The notes below the pieces were generated by a model, which made no database searches, had not been told where the DNA came from, and worked only from the letters and a program-made list of their open reading frames with translations. A DNA stretch of 63,657 bases from Atkinsonella hypoxylon. Lineage: Eukaryota; Ascomycota; Sordariomycetes; Hypocreales; Clavicipitaceae. The DNA is taken from NCBI GenBank assembly GCA_000729835.1, contig JFHB01000181.1, positions 1 to 63,657 of the forward strand. Direction: 5' to 3'. Numbering within the stretch: the stretch's first letter is position 1; every line of letters starts with the position of its first letter. A program made the translations under genes and the position numbers. Positions 44,327 through 56,529 of this stretch are shown piece by piece.

Positions 44327-45253
44327 TCACCTATATACCTCGTCGAAGGGTCTGGTGTCGGCGAAGCACGAGTCCCAAACCTCGTTGACAACCTTTGTGG
44401 CCTGGACGTCGTCTTTGCATCGCGGTCGGGCCATGACGGATTGAATAGCCCTTCTGCGAACGCAATTTTGAAACTGCTGCGTTATTGACCATTGGCCGCG
44501 GGTGAATGCTTCTCTTGTCCATCGACACTCGCCGCTGAGCATCGAGGCACGAATCTGAAAGCAAATCAAAACGCGTAAATAGAGCGAGCAATCATCATAT
44601 AGGTGCCGAAACCTCTACGAGGCCACACTTTGCCTATCTCATCCCTCCCTCTCCAGATATAGAATGGGATTATGGCTCACCTCTGTGCATGCAGCATGCT
44701 TCAAGTCCTTGTCTCTTGTCCAGTCCATTTTCCATCTGAGATGGTCCCACGCATGCACCATTTCATGTGCCAATGTGTCTTCGGTGTGCTTGCGATCTCG
44801 CATCTCGTTGGCGCAGATCAGGATGCCGTGGTTGGGGTCAAACCCGCCGGCCTGACGGCTGACGGTTCCGTCTTCCTCCAGCCGGGAAGGACAGCGGCGG
44901 CAACGAATGTTGGACGCGTCAAGGTTGCCATTGAGGTCTTTGATTTTGTCGGAGAGGAACCGAACTACGGGCGAGTAGACGAGTAGCCAGTCTCGGTAGT
45001 CTTCGCAGCGCTTGCAGTCTCGCTCCTCATGGACCTTGTAGCGCCATTCTCGGTAGTGAAACTGGCCCTCCTTGGTCATCCGTCCCGTCAGGATGTTAAA
45101 GTAGTTCATCCACCACTTAGTTTCCGGATCGAAGCCCGTGCGGGCAGGATCGTTGAGCAGTTCCTTTTGCCGAGTTAATTGGGTTGCATTTGCATTGCCA
45201 TCGCTCGGCGCGTCAGCTTTGGGTGCAGACGGCGTGGCGCTCGGAGACGCCAT
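44327..45253 (-). CDS. ATP23: Mitochondrial inner-membrane protease Atp23
   Basis: Metalloprotease of the intermembrane space that matures the F-type ATP synthase subunit 6 precursor and helps its assembly. Two exons (45253-44681 and 44554-44327) with a 126-nt phase-0 intron (GTGAGC...CAG) give 266 residues. The catalytic zinc motif is HEMVHAWDHLRWKMDW (HExxH). Conserved upstream blocks are WWMNYFNILTG, CKRCEDYRDW, RCRRCPSR and GILICANEM. The second exon gives REAFTRGQWSITQQFQNCVRRRA and the usual DVQATKVVNEVWDSCFADTRPF ending, quoted here as CVRRRA and VVNEVWDSCFADTRPF. ATG 45253 (MASPSATPS) is the first ATG; the open frame upstream has only GTG. It is convergent with Aurora kinase and divergent from PRO1. 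Confidence 0.94.
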
Positions 45254-46431
45254 CTCTAGTCTGTTGTCGAATGCGGAAACAACCGCCTGAATACCCCCCC
45301 TTTTGTTCCCTGGTGTCACCTCTTCCTCGTCGTTATATTCTTCTCGCCGCCCTTCTGCAGAATAAGGGGCTACTATAGGTCTGGAAAAGGGACGTGGCCA
45401 GCTTATGGTGAGGGGTTATCGTCGGCAACTGGATCTCCCTCGACGGAATTGTGGATTGACGAAAAGATGCTAGGCCGGCCGGATAATACGTCGGGCTGAG
45501 TTTGTTTCTGGGGAAAAACGCAGTTGTGTTGCTGTGGGAAAAGTGGTAGTATGGAGTCGAAGTTGCAGTGGCGATACAGACAGAGTACTTGCAGACAATT
45601 ACTATGGGTTGGCATGTGCGGAATACACAGTACAATTATTGATGCATGTGCCTCGTCGAACCACCAGCCCTTGGCTTCTCAGCTGGCCAACCAGCCGCCG
45701 CAGAGGTAAAAAGTTAGAAGGCAGGGCAGAGCGGTGGCCTCTGTCACTACAATATGGAGAGTGTCTGGTTACCTAGGTACTTGCCATTACGGTACATGTA
45801 CCTAGTAGGTACCTAGGTGCCTAATATAGCATTAGACGCTCCGGCAGTGCTTGCAAGTTGCCGCAAGTACTTCGGGGCACTAGCCAGCCCGGATTCGTGC
45901 TTGGCGCGCGACCTCGGAGGCCCTGTGGACCTTGTACAGTGGATGTATTGCGGGCCTTGCAGTGTCCGTCATAAACGCTAGCGCAGCCTTTGGACCCATC
46001 ATGAGTTGTCCTAGCCCACTTGCGGGTCTCGGCGTCAACCGAGCATCTGCATCCTGCGTCAAATCCTCCAAAATATGATGAATGCGAATGTCCTATAGGG
46101 GGATGCACCATTGCGCCAGGGCACGCCTTCAAGATGACGGACGAGGCATTAACGGCGGTCCAGAGTAAGTCTGTCAACTTGCGAGAAAGCCTGTGATCGA
46201 CGGAGCCTCTTCAGAGTGTTGCGGCCATGTACTCTCTCGTACTTGCCAGCGGATTCTCCTCGAGCTTTGCTTCAACGCTTCCTCCTGGTTTTCTTCTGAT
46301 CCATTTCAAAAGGACTCTGTTTTCATCTTTTTCTGAATCTGTGCAAAACCTTTCATAGATCTGGCTCTGGCTCTGGCTCTGGCTCTGGCTGTCACCTCAT
46401 TACTAATTCTTAACAACCTCCAGCCGCCGAG
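45254..46431. promoter_or_regulatory. Divergent region between ATP23 and PRO1
   Basis: 1.18 kb containing both promoters. It has a dense cluster of AGGTACCT/CCTAGGTA motifs (45771-45822) and a GGCTCT hexamer repeat (46361-46391) in the PRO1 leader. Short frames (for example 45821-46177 on the minus strand) carry no domain. Confidence 0.55.
46361..46391. repeat. GGCTCT hexanucleotide repeat in PRO1 leader
   Basis: About five tandem CTGGCT units ending 40 nt before the PRO1 ATG, so probably in the 5' UTR. Confidence 0.9.
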
Positions 46432-48268
46432 ATGAAGCGATCAAGAAGTCAACAGACGATTGTCATCAAGCTGGGTAAGCTTTTGCACTCTCACACTCAC
46501 ACAGCCCCCGATCCAATCCATACTTTTACTCGCTGGTGGCTTTTTTTTTTTTCATTCTAATGTCAAATGCTGTCAACAACCTCGTGATCAATCTGATTTA
46601 ACCAAGTTTGCCTTTTGCAGGGACGAGTTCCATTGTGGATGAGGACACACACGAGCCTCTGCTGCCCATTCTTACCCTGATCGTCGATACCGCCTTCAAG
46701 CTGAGAAAGAATGGCCACAGAGTTATCATCGTCTCCTCTGGAGCTATTGGAGTTGGTCTCCGGAGGATGGAGGTCGACAAGCGTCCTAAGCACCTCGCAC
46801 AGCTTCAGGTACCGTCACCTCGTGCAGTGTCCCTTTGCTCTTGTAGTTGCGCAATTTCACTAACATGGACGTTATATTCCAGGCCTTGGCAGCAATTGGT
46901 CAATGCCGTTTGATGAGTCTGTGGGATAGCCTCTTTGGCCATTTATCACAACCAATTGCCCAAGTTCTGTTGACCAGGAACGATATTGCAGATGTAAGTG
47001 AGAATGGCTCAATCCTTGTCCAACCTTGACTTGGGGTTTCAATTTCAAGGACAACTCGTGTGATAGTAGTACAAAGTGCTGACTAGCCATTTACCGTAAA
47101 CAGCGTACGCGCTATTTGAATGCTCAGAATACGGTGAACCAACTTCTTGACATGGGTGTCATTCCCATTGTCAATGAGAATGATACGCTCGCCGTTTCCG
47201 AAATTAAATTTGGCGACAACGATACCCTCTCTGCCATTACCGCAGCCATGATTCACGCCGACCTATTGTTCCTTATGACAGATGTTGACTGTCTGTACGA
47301 CAAGAATCCTCGAACGCATCCTGATGCCAAGCCCATCGAAGTCGTTGACGACTTTTCCGTTCTCGAAGCTGATGGTAAGCTAGTCCCTGCCAACATTATA
47401 CGCTTCGCTCAATCTGTTCCTCTCCCCCCTCCCTCTTTTCTCTTTTTTTTTTTTTTCCTTCTATACTCTTTGTCTTTTGGCGTCTATGATCAATGGAAAC
47501 GTGTGGAACTAATGGATTACCTCAATAGTATCAAGTGTCGGCTCCGCATTAGGTACAGGCGGCATGAGCACAAAGATCATCGCTGCCAAGCTAGGCGCGC
47601 TGGCAGGTGTGACGACAATAATCACCAGGTCCTCCAATCCGGGAAACATTCTCGGTATCGTTCGTTACCTACATGCATCGAAGCAAGCCGCAAGCAACCC
47701 TTTATCTGCATTTGACTCCGATGACCATAGCGTGCGTAGCGGCAGCGAGCCTCCCTTGTCCCGAACCACGACGTCGCTGAATCTCACGGACCCTTCCGTC
47801 AATCTGGACGATGAGCTCACCCCTCCGCTGCACACGCGGTTCTTGCCTTCTAGCGACCCAATTTCAGATCGCTATTTCTGGCTACTGCACACACCCGCAC
47901 CCCATGGCACCTTGTTCATTGACGAAGGGTGCCATCGAGCCTTGCTAGACAAGGCTGGGCTGCTTCCTGTCGGCATCGTGGACGTCGCGGGTAACTTTGC
48001 GCAGCATGAGGTGGTACGTCTGGCGGTGGTCAATCGCCGCTCAACGCCCAATGCCGACGGTCAGATGTGGGATGGGGAGCCCCTTGAGGTTGGCCGTGCC
48101 TTGGTCAATTATGCCTCTGCTGAGATATCGAGAATCATGGGACATCAGAGCACTGATATCCAGAGCATTCTGGGCTATGCTGACAGCGAGTATGTGGCGC
48201 AGCGTTCTCACATTGGCTTCTTTAGAAAGGACAGTCGGCCTGTCACTCCGATTAGCGATCTCCTGTGA
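46432..48268 (+). CDS. PRO1: Glutamate 5-kinase (first step of proline synthesis)
   Basis: Phosphorylates glutamate to gamma-glutamyl phosphate; proline feedback normally acts here. Five exons (46432-46474, 46621-46808, 46883-46993, 47104-47374, 47529-48268) with four introns that all keep phase give 450 residues. Amino-acid-kinase domain: IVIKLGTSS across the first splice, VIIVSSGAIGVG, ALAAIGQCRLMSLWD, QVLLTRNDIAD, IPIVNENDTLAVSE with FGDNDTLSA, LMTDVDCLYDKNP, and GTGGMSTKIIAAKLG. The C-terminal part (from about residue 330, GTLFIDEGCHRALL onward, with GHQSTDIQSILGY) is the PUA-type domain. The insertion between them is Ser/Thr-rich. Intron 4 (154 nt) carries a run of about 14 T. Confidence 0.96.
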
Positions 48269-48754
48269 TGACTTGCATGCTATTTACGACAACCCACTGT
48301 CCTTGCACCAGCTATTACAGATCTTTTGAGACAGTACACTATCTTCGTTCTTTTTTTTTTTTTTTTTTTCATAAAAAATTTTTTTTTCCGAAAACTCTTC
48401 TGCTGGCTTGGAAAATGGCAATTTTTCGAATTATATGCAGAATTTCATGATCACATACCAAATAAATATCAACCTCAATGGCCTTCATCATTTGACTTGA
48501 TGAATGACATGAGCATTTCTTGATATCCTTGCACCGCCCTCCACTCAAACTTTCTATCTCTTTTTTCATTCGTGTGACTGAGCTCGTTCCATACCACAGC
48601 GCCAGTATAATGAGGATTGCGAAAAATGACAAAAAAATATAAAGCATGATCCCAGTAAACACAGTAAACCGCCTTCAGTGAATTTTGTCCCCACAGTAAC
48701 CCTTCAAATGCTTCCGTCCGCCTACATAAGCAGCCATATGGAAGCAACCCTGAA
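48269..48754. other. Convergent 3' region, PRO1 and NIP7
   Basis: 486 nt, AT-rich with a 20-nt T run around 48350-48369. No gene. Confidence 0.75.
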
Positions 48755-49391
48755 CTAGCTCGTAGCGAACAGGTTATCTTCGTCGCGCAGGTACTCTCCG
48801 CAGTCCGCCTGTCTGAAGCATGTGATGCCAGTAGGATCCAGCCGCCGGGCCTCAGCCGTGCTCTTGGCCGTGATGCCAAACCCAAGAGGCGTATCCTGCA
48901 TATTGTACACAACCACGCCCTGGTGCTCGGGACAGTCATCTGACCATCTGCCAACGTGAGCCTTGACGACATTACCGCCGTAAAGAAACGGCATCTCGCC
49001 ATTGGGTCGCACCCAAATCTTCCATCGGGCATGCTCGGAGAGAATTTCGAGGGCGGTGATGTGCAGGCGAAATTTGCCCGTCTTTGTAAATTTTCCTGCC
49101 GATGCAAAAAGGGAAATCATGGAATTAGCCTGACGCTCGGGACTTTCGAGAAAAACGCGTATGCGAAGACGTACCAATACAGGTTCCCAGAGAAAGCAGC
49201 TTATCACGAGCTATCGATGTCGCAAGGTTGGCAATAGATAGCCGGACGTAGTACACTCTATCTTTATTCAGGCGGAAGCAAAACCGGTCGCCATCCTCGA
49301 GAGGGGCAATGAGGTTCTTGAGCGAGTTGCCCGTGTAGTTGGCGAGCTTGGTGAAGAGAACCTTTGTCTCTTGCTCGGTGAGCGGGCGCAT
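48755..49391 (-). CDS. NIP7: 60S ribosome biogenesis protein Nip7
   Basis: Small nucleolar factor for 27S pre-rRNA processing and 60S assembly. Two exons (49391-49175 and 49095-48755) with a 79-nt phase-1 intron (GTACGT...CAG) give 185 residues, the usual family length (~180). The N-terminus MRPLTEQETKVLFTKLANY is typical. DRVYYV and ARDKLLSLGTC lead into the splice, which restores IGKFTKTGKFRLHITAL. The PUA domain follows: VWVKPNGEMPFLYG-type sequence (IWVRPNGEMPFLYGGNVVKA), HQGVVVYNMQDTPLGFG, ending GEYLRDEDNLFATS. Confidence 0.96.
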
Positions 49392-50354
49392 ATTGTTTTC
49401 CGAGTCGGGTATCAGACGCGCTTATATATGGTGATTAGGAGAGCAGTTGTTTAGCGCTGGCAAAGCTGGTATCTTGTCTTGATATGTCTGTCGTCTGAGT
49501 AGACTTGGCAGAAAAAGAGAAAAATTGGGAACCGACCATTTCCACTATGCTTATCGCAAGTGAAGGCCCACTGATAAGATCCCGTGTTGTCGCACCAGAT
49601 GGTACCTAGGTATACTAATATCTCATATCCGTGACTGCCGAGATGAACGAGATGTTGAATTGTTTCCAGAACAAGGTTTTGCGAGATAACGACGGTCCAT
49701 CTTGTCAAGTCCATTTTTAGGGAAATCTCTGCCGGCCAAGAACGATGTGGTACGCAGGAACAACCTTGGTGTCATTTTCAGCCACCTACCTACCTAGGTA
49801 GGTACATACATGGCCCCTCCCCATTTAGTATTTCTTGCTAGTTGCATGGGCACCTACCCAGGTAGGTACCTAGGTAGGTACCTAGGTAGGTAGTAGGTAT
49901 TAGGCATATATGATCCTGGCAGCAAGTCGTCGGAGCGGTAAGGATTACCAGGTCAAGGGGCCATCGGTGTATTCTTTCTACTGGTCCCTCCTTGAATAAT
50001 TCATCTTCGGGCAGTTGGCATTTCTCCACTGCCGGCGCCTTACGCAATGGAAGCATAGAAACATTGAATACATTTGTACTCGTCTAGATGCCGATTCTTC
50101 CGTTCCAATCAAGCTTCCCCGCATCTGACACCTCCTTGTCAATGGTAAGCTTCTTATTCCGTAGCGTCAAGTAGACTGGTCAACGTTGGCACACGCAGCT
50201 CGTCGAGGCTATGATACCTGAAATGGATAAAAGGAAAGCCATCTCGTTGAAAGAACACTCCAAAGTGTTTCCAACTGCTCTTCTTCTCTCCTACCTGACC
50301 CACGCTTGTATCCACGCTTGCACCCACTGACAAGGCAGGTGCTCAGGTGCTCCA
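49392..50354. other. Intergenic with AGGTACCT repeat cluster
   Basis: 963 nt between NIP7 and the transporter relic, with closely spaced CCTAGGTA/AGGTAGGTACC motifs at 49787-49807 and 49853-49900. No gene is supported. Confidence 0.65.
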
Positions 50355-51483
50355 ATGGAATCAATGGAAAAGTCAGCCGATACGGGACCGAGCGACGGCC
50401 AAACCTCAGCCTTCACTTACATAAGACCACAATTCAGGAAAGCCCACGACCCGGCCATCAAGTTCGAAGAGTACCATTACTACGCCGACAAAACTCGAGC
50501 CGAGGAGGAAAACTACGCTGCACCATCTACTCAATGGCGCAATCTGCTCTTCAACAAGAAGAATGCCCCCGATCAAGGTGACCATGCGTCCGGAAGTATG
50601 CCAGGTGGCCGAGATTTGAGCTCCCACGCAACCCTATGCCGGGGCGCAGCTGTTTGTTGAGTTCCTCGCCGAGATGAAGCGCCCTAGGGATTTCCTAAAA
50701 GCCATGTGGGGGGCTCAACTCTTCATATACACGGTGTATCTCGCATACGGATGCTTCATCTACCACTTCCAAGGCCAGTATAGCTACCAGCCGAGCTATC
50801 AGGGATTGAGCGACTACGGTTGGCAAACAGCTGGCAACGCCATAGCCCTGGTCAGCGGCTTGATCGCCGCCGGTCTCTATGGTAACATTGGCATCAAAGT
50901 CATGTACAACAACGTGCTCATCGACATGTTCAATGCTCCCCCGTTGATCTCGCGCCGCGGACGGTTCCTGTATGCTGCCATTGTGCCGATTTGGTGGGCC
51001 CTTGCTTTTGTCATCGCAGCTTCTATTCCTGATTATTTCGGCTTTGTCAGCGTCATGTCGGCTACTTGCTTGTTGAATCTGACGTATACCCTGCCGCCTC
51101 TGTTCGCTCTGGGTTTCGACATCCAACGTCATGCAGTTAGGTCTGAGATGGGCGAGGGCTTTGATCCCCACCACCGGGGCGGTCCTCAGAAATGGAGGGG
51201 GGCTGCGTAGGTTGATTCGTGGATTCATGAGCGGCGGCCTTTTGCAGGTTTCTATCAATGTCTGGCACGTTATTTATTTTCTAGCGTCGCTGTCAATGTG
51301 CGGTTTAGGCACGTATGCTGCCATTAAAGGTATTGTACATTGCACACATTTCAATTTTGAAAGTGCTTCCGAGATTTCCTGTGGTCGCTGACCTAGATTT
51401 TACTGGCAGGAATGATTGAGGCGTTTCAGGACACTCAGCTTAACTCTTTCTCATGCCAGTCACCCTTGAATCTGAATGCGTAG
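50355..51483 (+). pseudogene. Decayed amino-acid transporter (AAAP family, Mtr-like)
   Basis: The N-terminal cytosolic segment is intact from ATG 50355 (KFEEYHYYADKTRAEEENYA). After LLFNKKNAPDQ only about 60 nt remain before PYAGAQLFVEFLAEMKRP. In full-length members these parts are separated by several membrane helices, and the two parts are in different frames with a TGA between them. The later helices follow (KAMWGAQLFIYTVYLAYG, YGNIGIKVMYNNVLID, IVPIWWALAFVIAASIP). A second frameshift sits at the CCCC near 51162-51165: dropping one C restores GFDPTTGAVLRNGGG and continues into GFMSGGLLQVSINVWHVIYF. A final exon after an intact intron (51330-51409) encodes MIEAFQDTQLNSFSC and stops at 51483. 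The internal deletion plus two frame changes make function very unlikely. Intact relatives import neutral amino acids with protons. Confidence 0.85.
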
Positions 51484-52801
51484 AGGCAGACCGTCGTGCC
51501 TCATTCATACAAGCGAACGCTCGCGGTCCGACGTGGGCTCGAAAAATCTGGCTTTGTCAGAGCACAGATGCTACACTGGCGGGTTCATCGGCTGCGGGAT
51601 CATCGGCTGCGGGAACGTAGTATGCATGCTTTCTGTTCCGAGTGTTCCCTTACTGCTAGCTTGGTAGCCACTTACTTGTCTCTTGTTCACTGAGCAGCTA
51701 TGTAGCATGGTTAACGACCCCCAAAGCATTCTCTTTGGTCCTATGCCATCGACTTTTGTGTAAAGGTGCATTCCCGGGACTACAGATGCATGAACATGCA
51801 CGGTCGATAGATAATATCTCGCGGTCTTTGGCGCTGAGTTGACGCCCAAGCATGTTTCCATCACCTCCGTGATCGGCCAGAGGACCCTCGCTTCTGTGAT
51901 GAGCTCAAAGCGAACTAGCTATGTAATAAGTGAAAGAGGAACCAAGAGGTAACAATCGTGTCTCAACCAAGGGACAAAGTGTAGAAAAGACGCGGAGATT
52001 ACTTTGTCAAAGTAGAACGGTAAAAAGAGGTAACGGGAAAATATGTACTACAAAAGTAAGAAAACAACTATATTCAAAGGGGAGGCGTAAGCCTTGGTCG
52101 GCCTTTGTCGAAGCGAAATATACATTTTTCTAACCTTAAGCTGAGCAAGGAGGAACTGTCATTATAAGTGCAGGAACTGCAGTAGCTGCAGTAGAAAACA
52201 CAACTGACAATGAGAATTCTGCGGCCTACTAGTTAAGACTATAACACTGTACAACAGTTACTTACTCATGAAAGACAGCCTCCAGTGCCAAAACACTAAC
52301 CTCACTTTCCACGGAATGGCAGAGCTCGCCAAGAAGGAACTTCAAAGTGAGCACCCTTTTTCGAAGTCCAGATGATAAAAGCAGTTGCTCGAAGACCCCT
52401 ACGTTCCTCTCGGCAGCGCCAGCGCCACGCCGATCCCCTCGCCTCACACTTCCCGGGCGCTATAGACCGTATATGTCTATGTAGGCTAGTAAGGGGGTAA
52501 GGGGGCGCTGGGGTAGCATGCTACTAGTACAGGGTAGGCTGCGGGAATCGGCCACGTCGACCTTCACCCACATTTGCAGATGGCGCGCGCCTTACCCACC
52601 CACCACCAGTGTTCCCACACCGAATGCATTACATTAATTGACTAGGGGTACCGACCGACCATGCTCTGCCGTTGACTAACTACTCATTGCTCCAAGACAC
52701 TTTTAACCCCACCATTTGCTTCGACAGAGGGATCAAGTGCGGCCGGGTTTTGTTGTGACTCACGCACCTTGTTTCCTCGAACCCCGCGATAGATTCAGTG
52801 A
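51484..52801. other. Intergenic, upstream of glycyl-tRNA synthetase
   Basis: 1.3 kb without a supported gene. It holds a short tandem copy of ATCGGCTGCGGG (about 51588-51614) and the promoter/leader of the synthetase gene. No TATA box or defined site stands out. Confidence 0.6.
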
Positions 52802-55030
52802 ATGAAGTCAATTCAGTCTTGGGCCATTTCTGCTTTGTCACACACACCGCGTCTTGTCACCCGTAGACTTTCCCGTCTCGGCTCGTACGTCTGCCGGCGC
52901 AGCTTGTCCGTTTCTCGAGCCCTGGACGCCTATCAAGTCCAGAAGTCGCGAACACACCAGCAACCTACAATGACTACAACGGCAACGACCCTCAAGGGTC
53001 AACCCCTCGATAAGCCGGTCCTCGATGCCATGCTGAGGCGGCGCATGTTCTACACGCCCTCCTTCGAAATCTACGGCGGTGTCGGCGGTCTCTACGACTA
53101 TGGTCCTCCAGGTTGCTCTCTGCAGGCCAATATTGTCGATCTATGGCGCAAGCACTTCATTCTCGAGGAAGATATGCTCGAGGTGGACTGCACCGTCCTG
53201 ACCCCTCATGACGTCCTCAAGACGAGTGGTCACGTCGACAAGTTCGCCGACTGGATGTGCAAGGATCCCAAGAATGGCGAAATTTTGCGGGCCGACCACT
53301 TCGTCGAGGCGATTCTCGAAGCGAGACTAAATGGTGACAAGGAGGCCCGCGGCCAAAAAGTGGAAGAGAAGGATGACCCAAAGAAGAAAAAGAAGAAGGC
53401 CAAGTCTGAGGCTGTCAAGTTGGACGATGCTGTGGTCAAGGAATACGAAGAGGTCCTTGCTAGAATCGACAACTATGATGGCCCTCAACTTGGCGAATTG
53501 ATCAACAAGTACGACCTCAAGAACCCTGCCACTGGTGTTCTTCCCTCGGATCCCGTTTCATTTAACCTCATGTTCCAGACCTCGATTGGTCCCAGCAGCA
53601 ATCTCCCCGGTTACCTGCGTCCCGAGACCGCGCAGGGCCAGTTCCTCAACTTTGCCAAACTCCTCGAGTATAACCAGGGCGGCATGCCCTTTGCCTCTGC
53701 CTCCATCGGCAAGTCCTACAGAAACGAAATCTCTCCTCGTGCTGGTCTCCTCCGGGTGCGAGAGTTCTTGATGGCCGAGATTGAGCATTTTGTTGATCCC
53801 CAGGGCGGCAAGAAGCACGATCGCTTCCCGGAGGTGGCCCATGTCGAGCTCGTCCTCTTGGACCGTGATACCCAACTCTCCGGCAAAACTGACACCCGAA
53901 AAGTTGCCATTGGACAGGCTGTAAAGGATGGCTTCGTTGATAACGAGACTCTCGGGTACTTCCTCGCCAGAATTCATCTTTTCCTAGAGAAGATTGGCGT
54001 TGATTTGTCCAAGATGCGTTTCCGCCAGCACATGGCCAACGAAATGGCTCACTACGCCTGCGACTGCTGGGATGCAGAGCTGTTGACCAGCTCTGGTTGG
54101 GTTGAGTGTGTCGGCTGCGCCGACCGAAGTGCATATGATTTGTCCGTTCATGCCAAGAAGACCGGTGCTCCCCTTGTGGTTCGTGAGCGGCTAGAGGAGC
54201 CCCTCGTTATCCAAGAGTGGCAAGTCGATATCGAGAAGAAGAAATTCGGTCCTCTTTTCAAGAAAGATGCCAAGACTGTCGAAGCCGCCCTGCTAGCTAC
54301 CTCCCAGCAGGAGCGAGAGAAGCTGGCCAAGCAGCTGGGTGATTCTGGCAAGATTACTCTGAAAGTTGCCGGTGTTGGCGACGGCAAGGTCGACGTCGGT
54401 AGTGATACTCTCAAGATTGAGTTTCGCAAGCGCGTCGAGAACACGAGGGAATTCACACCTAACGTGATTGAGCCTTCCTTCGGTATTGGCCGTATTTTGT
54501 ATTCCCTGATTGAGCACAACTTCTGGACTCGTGGCAGCGATGGCGGCGACGAGGCCCGCGGTGTAAGTTTGAACTTCTTCCTACGTCAAATGTCGACTGT
54601 GCTACATGCTAAAAGAACATGATGACAACAACAGGTCCTCTCCTTCCCCCCAACCGTGGCACCAATCAAGGTTCTCATTGTTCCCCTCTCGTCCAACGCT
54701 CAATTCAGACCCCACATCAAGAAGCTCTCTCAACAGCTCCGCAGCATGGGTATCTCCAACCGCATCGATGACTCATCGGCCAGTATCGGAAAGCGATACA
54801 GCAGAAATGATGAGCTCGGTACACCCCTTGGCATCACTGTGGATTTCCAGACCCTGCAAGATGGCACCATCACATTGAGAGATCGTGATTCCACAACGCA
54901 AGTCCGTGCTGAGGAATCCAAGATCCTAGATGCAATCAAGGCTCTTGTTGATGGTTCAAAGACCTGGGAGAAGATAGCTTCCGAGTTGCCCAAGTTTGAG
55001 GGCCAAGAGGTCGAAGTTGCTTCTCGTTGA
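52802..55030 (+). CDS. GRS1: Glycyl-tRNA synthetase, probably cytosolic and mitochondrial
   Basis: Class II aminoacyl-tRNA synthetase charging tRNA-Gly. Two exons (52802-54562, 54635-55030) with a 72-nt phase-0 intron (GTAAGT...CAG) give 718 residues. Landmarks: FYTPSFEIYGGVGGLYDYGP near the N-terminus, motif 2 around SYRNEISPRAGLLRVREFLM, motif 3 EPSFGIGRILYSLIEH, and the C-terminal anticodon-binding domain (APIKVLIVPLSSN). A lysine-rich insertion (DDPKKKKKKAKSE) resembles that of yeast Grs1. The first 56 residues are Arg/Ser-rich and nearly free of acidic residues (RLVTRRLSRLGSYVCRRSLS), fitting a mitochondrial presequence. A second ATG at 52970 (MTTTATTLKG) would give the cytosolic form. 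Confidence 0.96.
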
Positions 55031-55803
55031 CAACCCTGGTACATGGGCCTAGGAAGAACATAGGAGATCTAAATAGTCGGAGGGATTGAATAGACTCTGT
55101 CCTGCTGGCATGGCGGATGGACCTAATGCACCCGCATGTCTACGTGTATGTCAAGCTGATAACTAGCCCGAGCATTTCATGAATGGGTCTATTGTCAAAG
55201 TAATGCTGAGACAACTGTTTGATAGCATCTTGTATGTTTAAGAAAAAAATCGCTGTAAATGGAAGACAGGAGGCTTATATTAGACATTTGTTGATGAAAA
55301 AGTCCGGACAGGACCAGGACGAACGTAGAAAGATGTTCAGTAGAAAACCAATCCCTAGCAGCACATTAGTTGTCATGATTCAGTTGCTAAAGCGGTATTA
55401 AAGGAGGCAGAACCACAAGACGATAAGGATAGAGTAGAATGGTTACGTGACGAGTATAACAATAAAAGGCATAACAGAAAGTTTATATAGTCATGGGGAA
55501 AATACCTACAAGAATAAAAGTGCTCTAGTCGTGTGTTTGCCGTGGACCTAACAATACAAGCGAAGATCAAGACAATTAGAGAGGACAGACTGGTACGACT
55601 TTATAGACATCTACAGGTCAGAAACAGGGATGAAAGAATAGGTCGAAGCACTACGCCAAGACCTGAAACGCCTAACAATAGAGAGCAGCCGCGCTCAAAA
55701 CCTCGTTTCTCGTCGCCAACAGGAGCCGACACTCTAAACCGAGGACAGTTCATCGGTAGAAAAGACTTTGATGAAAGAAAAAAGGTGCAATGAGTGAGAA
55801 GAG

Positions 55804-55804
55804 G

Positions 55805-55837
<33 letters not shown>

Positions 55838-55838
55838 A
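55804..55838. repeat. GTT microsatellite
   Basis: About eleven GTT units in intergenic DNA downstream of GRS1. Confidence 0.9.
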
Positions 55839-56529
55839 GTTAGTCAAACCCATGTGTGGCTCACGCGCGATGAAGTCAATACATGATGATCCAAATCAGC
55901 TCGTTTAGAAGCGGATGTCTATCTTGGAGATTACTAATAGAGGGTGTCTGGCTTTTAGAGTTCTCGAAAGGCTTAGAAACTTGGAAATTGAAACAAGGGC
56001 AGGAGAAGTGTTTCGTTGCGAGAAGACTTGCCTAAACGGGCCTGGCAGCTGCAAAGGTGACAGAATACAGGACGGGTCCGCCTACCTACTTAGGTACAGA
56101 GGTATCTTTGTATCAGTAACCAAGACCCGTCCTGTATTTTGTCCTCCCGCAGGGCGTGACGGGGAAGGGAAGGGAACTGGACGTCGAGGTAGGGCGGCGC
56201 GGCGACCAGGATTGGCGTTGGTGGCTTGCCAAGACGAATTGCTGGCGCGGGTTAGGTCAGGGGTGCTGCCAATATTATGCGGGGGCGCCGAAGCGGGCAC
56301 TGTCTACCTTGTACCTAGACACCTAGGCAGGTACTCGGTACTCTGAGTACCTAGTATTCAGTGTTAGGTCTAGTCTGGTATTACCTTACCAGGCTGGTAG
56401 GGGGGCGGGCCGTTGTAGGAGGTCAAAGGGCTGTTCAACCTTCGCTGAGCACGCCAGGGTTCTCCTGGAAAGTCGCGCACTGTACGGAGCATGATCGTCG
56501 CTATTACCCCTTTTGCTGCGCGAGGGCAA

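Noticed and set aside
45821..46177. 118-codon minus-strand frame with several cysteines
   Set aside because: No signal peptide at the start, no regular cysteine spacing, and it sits in the divergent promoter region.
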